Shown here in pieces: positions 19,713-23,012 of a DNA stretch of 23,012 nucleotides (the stretch's first letter is position 1; each line of letters starts with the position of its first letter). The stretch comes from Chromera velia (lineage: Eukaryota; Sar; Chromeraceae): contig JAHBMJ010001616.1 of NCBI GenBank assembly GCA_018398765.1, forward strand, positions 86,383 through 109,394. Reading direction: 5' to 3'. The notes beneath the pieces were generated by a model. The model worked only from the letters and a program-made list of their open reading frames with translations. It did no database searches and had not been told where the DNA came from. A program made the translations under genes and the position numbers.

Positions 19713-20099
19713 AGCGAGAAGAGAAAAGAAAAATAAGAAGTGAAAGAGCGAGAAGAAATCTGAAGGTATTCTAAAACACAAAGAACGGCCGGAGCAATCA
19801 TCACATGCATGTGGCATCTCTCCNCCCCCAAAAAAAGAATTGACTTACTTTGTGATTCTTGAAAGAAAATGTATGGAGGCATTGGGGGTTTACATCGATC
19901 GATCGATCCCCCCCTTGTAGTTGTTGTTGACTAAATTCTATTGTCTGCATGCATGATGAATTTGCAGAACCGGTTTGGGAACGCAGACCCCTACAACCTC
20001 TACGGTCGGGGCGTCGCTCCCCCCAGAGACCCCCAGATCTTCTTCTCCCCCAGTCCGTGGCAGAGGGAGCAGATCAGACGAATGAGAATGCAGCAGTGA
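17630..20099 (+). CDS. Q/P/A-rich protein with helical C-terminal half, unrecognised family
   Basis: Five exons join with consistent phase: 17630-17975, 18685-18729, 19092-19162, 19525-19644 and 19968-20099 (TGA), giving 237 residues. All introns are GT...AG with strong GCAG acceptors. Residues 1-115 are low complexity, rich in Gln, Pro, Ala, Thr and Met, with scattered Tyr (MYYSAATTPAEYGAAAP at the start). Residues 131-154 contain GMTNEDVLRAMQ. Residues 155-194 form a long amphipathic helix (ARDHLRMREVQLRLLQYDVE and on), probably a coiled coil. Residues 195-237 are compact, with DPYNLYGRGVAPPRDPQIFF and a basic end. The ordered C-terminal exons look conserved in character, whereas the N-terminus resembles a disordered or adaptor region. 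No signal peptide or membrane segment is seen. Function is unknown. The start is the first ATG in the exon; an upstream non-coding exon is possible (CTTCAG just before it). Confidence 0.78.
18075..18107. repeat. (CT)n-(CA)n microsatellite in intron
   Basis: Short CT then CA run in intron 1 of the 17630 gene. Confidence 0.85.
18128..18420. repeat. (TGTC)n and (GAAT)n microsatellites in intron
   Basis: TGTC units occur in three blocks (18138-18172, 18228-18262, 18314-18353). They are followed directly by about 15 GAAT units (18357-18416), all in intron 1 of the 17630 gene. Confidence 0.95.
19469..19497. repeat. (TTTC)n microsatellite in intron
   Basis: About seven TTTC units upstream of exon 4 of the 17630 gene, helping to form its polypyrimidine tract. 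Confidence 0.85.
19680..19735. repeat. (GA)n purine tract in intron
   Basis: GA repeats passing into GAAAA words, in the last intron of the 17630 gene. An N at 19824 lies nearby. Confidence 0.9.
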
Positions 20100-20811
20100 T
20101 CGAAGAAAAGATCGATCGAGGTGGTGCAGCAGCTGCAGGGAGAGCAAAGAACTAAGGAGAGAGAAATCCATTCGGGTGGTGGAAAGGAGAGTTCCAGAGC
20201 GATGCTCTCTCTCTCTGCCTTAATTCCTGCATGTTTGTTTCTCTCTCTCTCTCTCTGCCCTATCTGGGCTGCTGGATCTGCCTGTCTCTCTCGCCTTCTG
20301 TCTGTGTGTCTAATGGTCTTTTTCTTTACTCCCTTCTGGCGCGGGCAGTCTGTGTCTCTTTTGCTTTTTTGTTGTCGACGTTCAAATTCTTCAATTGAAA
20401 TAACATTCAAATCAATTTCAATCAATCAAAGGAAAGTCAATCGATGTAAATACAAAAAAAAAACGTTGTTTTATTATTCAATCGAAAAAAGTTTGAGTCA
20501 ATTCTCTACTAAATTTGATTTGTCTTTCTTTTTTATTCTATATAGTTACCACTGCGACACTGAAGCTATTGATGATGATGATGCATTGCATGATGGCCTA
20601 GAGAGGCATAGACCGATGAATAATAATAATAATGATAATGATGAGGATATTAGAGGATATCAAAAGTTGACTCAAAAACATTCTCTCCGAACGGCCTCCC
20701 GTACTTGCCCGTATCAGGCTAGACATTTTGTTCTTAAGAATTTAATCATCAGTTGTAAAAAATATTTTTTTAGACGTTAGCATATGTTAGCACTGGTTTC
20801 GCTACGGAGTG

Positions 20812-20885
20812 TGGTGCAGTGGTTAGCTTGTTGTACGGGGCTCATATGGTATAAGAAGTTCTCTCATGCAAGGTTCTTACTTCTA
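20812..20885 (+). other. tRNA-like sequence, possible SINE head or tRNA pseudogene
   Basis: TGGTGCAGTGGTTAGC near 20816 matches the pol III A box and D-arm of tRNAs well. About 45 nt downstream, GGTTCTTAC sits where a B box (GGTTCGANNC) should be but is degenerate. I could not form a convincing cloverleaf. It is best read as a tRNA-derived SINE head or an old tRNA copy. Confidence 0.35.
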
Positions 20886-21051
20886 GATACTTCTTTACGG
20901 ACTTTCATACGAAGGCTTGACTCACTGCTGACTACATGCATGCGCGTAGCTTAATTGCATGGATACAAATGCGCTCAAACTGCACGCATCTCGATATAGC
21001 CTGACATGCTGCTTCGCGTACCGTTGCGCGGCTGGCTAGCCTCACAACGTT

Positions 21052-21423
21052 ACGTGCCACCTCCCCCCTGAAGCCACGTCCACGCTGGCTTACATGGAAA
21101 ACGTAAGTAAATCTTCTTATACAACTCTTTTGGGCAATGGAGTGATGATCGTTCATTAGATCATCGCTTTTCCTTATACCTGTGGCGTCGTAGAAAACCA
21201 AAGATCGTCTTTCTTTTCTTTTCTTTCATCTCCCTCATTTCTGTTTTTAGAATTTCTTTTACCTTCTTTTCTGTGGCTCTTCTTCTCTTTCACATCGTCA
21301 GCTCATAGTCCACTCCAGTCAAACAATCACAACAATTACTCCCAACCACCATCCGTACTGACTCCACCGTATACCCAGTGCACATGCCCCCTCCCCCTTC
21401 AAGGCCGCATCCACGCTCGGTCA
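21052..21423. repeat. Diverged direct repeat pair
   Basis: A segment of about 42 bp at 21052-21093 (ACGTGCCACCTCCCCCCTGA, then GCCACGTCCACGCTGG) recurs at 21381-21423 (CACATGCCCCCTCCCCCTTC, then GCCGCATCCACGCTCG). About three quarters of positions agree. The copies are 330 bp apart and may mark a dispersed repeat family or a duplicated segment. Confidence 0.5.
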
Positions 21424-21521
21424 GAGAGAGTGTGACACGCATGAGGACAAGAACAAAGAAAAAAAAAATCAGACGCAAAAGGGCGGAAAACATATACATC
21501 GGCTAAAAATTGTTCCTTCAA

Positions 21522-23012
21522 TCACGGAGTCCACTGGATGCCATAGTACTGCATCTCCCAATCGGTTGGCCCCACAATCACCCCCGGCTCTTTCCTATCT
21601 GTTTGATCCGAGTCTCCGTTAGCTTGGTGCTGCTGCTCTGATGGAGGTTGTGGACTGATAAAAGACTGCGCTGGAGTGCGGGCAGTCCGCACGCTCCTCA
21701 TCTGTCGCACTGCAGGTCTCACTTCCGGCACACATGGTATCACACTCCCTCCATTTCCATATATCTCCCTGTAAAATATCTTCCCTGTCTGCCCACACCT
21801 ACGACGTGCCAAAAATATATCCCAGTCTGCCGTGCCAATTCCCTGAACATTTGGAATCAAGTCTTCCCTTCCCAACCAAAAATGAAAAGACACATCCTCC
21901 TAATACTCATGCTGGAGCGGATCATGCGGTGGGACTGGCATCTTTAGTTTTCCATGGGCTGCTCGCCTTCTCTCTTTCTCTTTGTTCTTCGCCTCCGTTC
22001 TCTCTTGCTGACGCCTGGCCTGACAAGACGGTGTCAAACCATTAGAAGAGACTGCTGGTTCCTCCACTCCCTCACTGATTGGAGGCAGAGGAGACCAAGG
22101 GCTGTCTGTCTCCCTCGTTTGCCTCACAGCCAGCATTTCCCTTTCATGCTTTTCCTGCCTCTTTCTCTCTTTCTTTTCTTGGCGCTTTTGTTTCTGTCTC
22201 TCTGCTTTCCCTGGACTTCCACCGTGAAGGTCATTTCCCTGGCCACCTGTTTCTAAACAATTGAGCTGCGGAGACGGGCTGTGTGGTCTCTCAGACTGGC
22301 AGTGGATTTGCTCTCTCAATTCCCAACTCCTAACTCTATACAACGACTCAAACAAGTCTTTTCCCACACCTCCTTCGTCCTTTTTACTCCTTTCGATCCG
22401 GCACAGCTCCATCGGGGCGGGCTCATTCATTTGACTATCCCCTCCAGCAGGAGCCATCCCAGAGGAGCTCTGACCGAAATCATTAGTCGTCTGAGGCGTC
22501 GCAAAGAACACGCCCCCATCGGAATTGACAATCCCACTCCCCTCTTGCACTTCCCACGTCCCTCTGCCTTCTTTCTGGGACGACTGACTGAAGTCGAACG
22601 TCATGCTTGGAGTTCCAGCGAGTGTGGCTCCCACGGAGCTCACAGGAACACTTCCCTCTCGCATCCCAGACACCTGTACATCTGTTTACTGCTGCGACTG
22701 ATTGGAAACGCCCGACTGCGCACAGCCGTGCGATCTTACGCGAACACTGCCATCACCCAGAGTTTCTTCGACCCAATCCACATCCCCCTCTCTCACACGG
22801 AATTCCTTCTCTGGGGTACCTGGTGGAATAATTCTTCTCTCTCTCTCTCTGTCCCTCGCTCAGGCCTCCTCCATTGTTGCGAGCGTCCAGAAGAATTCGA
22901 GTGATTGCTGCCAAAACCTCGCCTGCTCGCTTTACCTCTCTCTCCACTTCGATTTGCATTTCCATGTGCGCCTGGAGCCTTGCGCATGCCTTCAGAGAAG
23001 ACGTCTCTAGGC
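21522..23012 (-). CDS. 3' part of a gene for a hydrophilic charged protein, with an in-frame TAG
   Basis: The gene enters from the right edge of the window. The exons are 23012-22936 (partial), 22819-22740 and 22673 onward. Donors GAGAG|GTAAAG and CGC|GTAAGA and acceptors CCACCAG and TGTACAG keep the phase; the second intron removes an in-frame TAA. The protein is polar: KEFRVREGDVDWVEETLGDG in exon 2, then a Ser/Gly/Thr region, a segment KDLFESLYRVRSWELREQ, a Lys/Arg/Glu coiled-coil-like helix (KAERQKQKRQEKKERKRQE) and a basic C-terminal part. The frame meets TAG at 21902-21900 but stays open for about 125 more codons (WLGREDLIPN, DWDIFLARRRCG, ending GPTDWEMQYYGIQWTP) to a TGA at 21522. The true end may be 21900 or 21522. 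A readthrough codon, a nonsense change, a sequencing error or an undetected intron could explain it. The family is unrecognised. Confidence 0.6.

Larger units (their letters stand above)
20100..21521. other. Convergent intergenic region, AT-rich, with repeat remnants
   Basis: It holds the 3' flank of the 17630 gene, (CT)n words at 20203-20292, (GAT)/(AAT) trinucleotide runs at 20570-20645, and the two repeat features listed separately. No exon-like open frame stands out. Confidence 0.5.

Noticed and set aside
20812-20885. Functional tRNA gene
   Set aside because: No full cloverleaf and a degenerate T-arm sequence.
21522-21893. Alternative genetic code (TAG reassigned) to explain the in-frame TAG
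   Set aside because: TRM10 ends naturally at a TAG and the other genes use TGA, so no reassignment is supported by this window.
22281-22904. 207-codon plus-strand open frame opposite the right-hand gene
   Set aside because: The minus strand has phase-consistent exons with good splice sites here; the plus frame crosses them and looks like a shadow.

Overview
The window is eukaryotic nuclear DNA from a protist-like genome with many introns. Coding exons are short to medium length, are bounded by GT...AG with acceptors mostly ending in GCAG or TCAG, and are buried in long introns full of microsatellites (TG, CT, TTTC, TGTC, GAAT). Base composition is mixed: coding exons are GC-rich at third positions and gene-free stretches are AT-rich. 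A chromerid or related alveolate/stramenopile alga would fit, but that is inference from style only. All gene structures below were built by hand from splice-site phase and family resemblance.

Layout, left to right. 1-256 is a (TG)n tract, followed by about 570 bp of AT-rich sequence with nothing recognisable. 827-1141 (-) is a small possible gene, head-to-head with 1206-5273 (+), a multi-exon gene resembling FAM192A/PIP30/Fyv6, a nuclear family linked to the proteasome activator PA28-gamma and to splicing. One internal exon of that gene seems to be missing. 5274-6560 is AT-rich and holds one candidate small gene (5924-6268, +).

6562-13800 (-) is the most unusual part. It contains a scattered set of coding-like fragments that resemble each other. 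At least four kinds of exon unit recur two to four times, in altered order, with frameshifts and stops. This looks like a tandemly duplicated, mostly decayed gene of unrecognised family; only its 3' end (7859-7130) still splices in frame. A 514-bp hAT-like MITE (8895-9408) with 12-bp inverted repeats and a near-perfect 8-bp target duplication sits inside it.

14609-16616 (-) is a complete three-exon tRNA (guanine-9-N1)-methyltransferase of the TRM10 family, the firmest call here. About 1 kb upstream and divergent is a five-exon gene for a Q/P/A-rich protein with a helical C-terminal half (17630-20099, +), of unrecognised family. 20100-21520 is non-genic, AT-rich, with a tRNA-like box and a diverged direct repeat. 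21522-23012 (-) is the 3' part of another gene encoding a hydrophilic, charged protein; its last exon carries one in-frame TAG followed by about 125 more open codons.

There is no sign of an operon, CRISPR array, phage or prokaryotic system. The genes share no obvious pathway, although TRM10 and FAM192A/Fyv6 both concern RNA or nuclear housekeeping.
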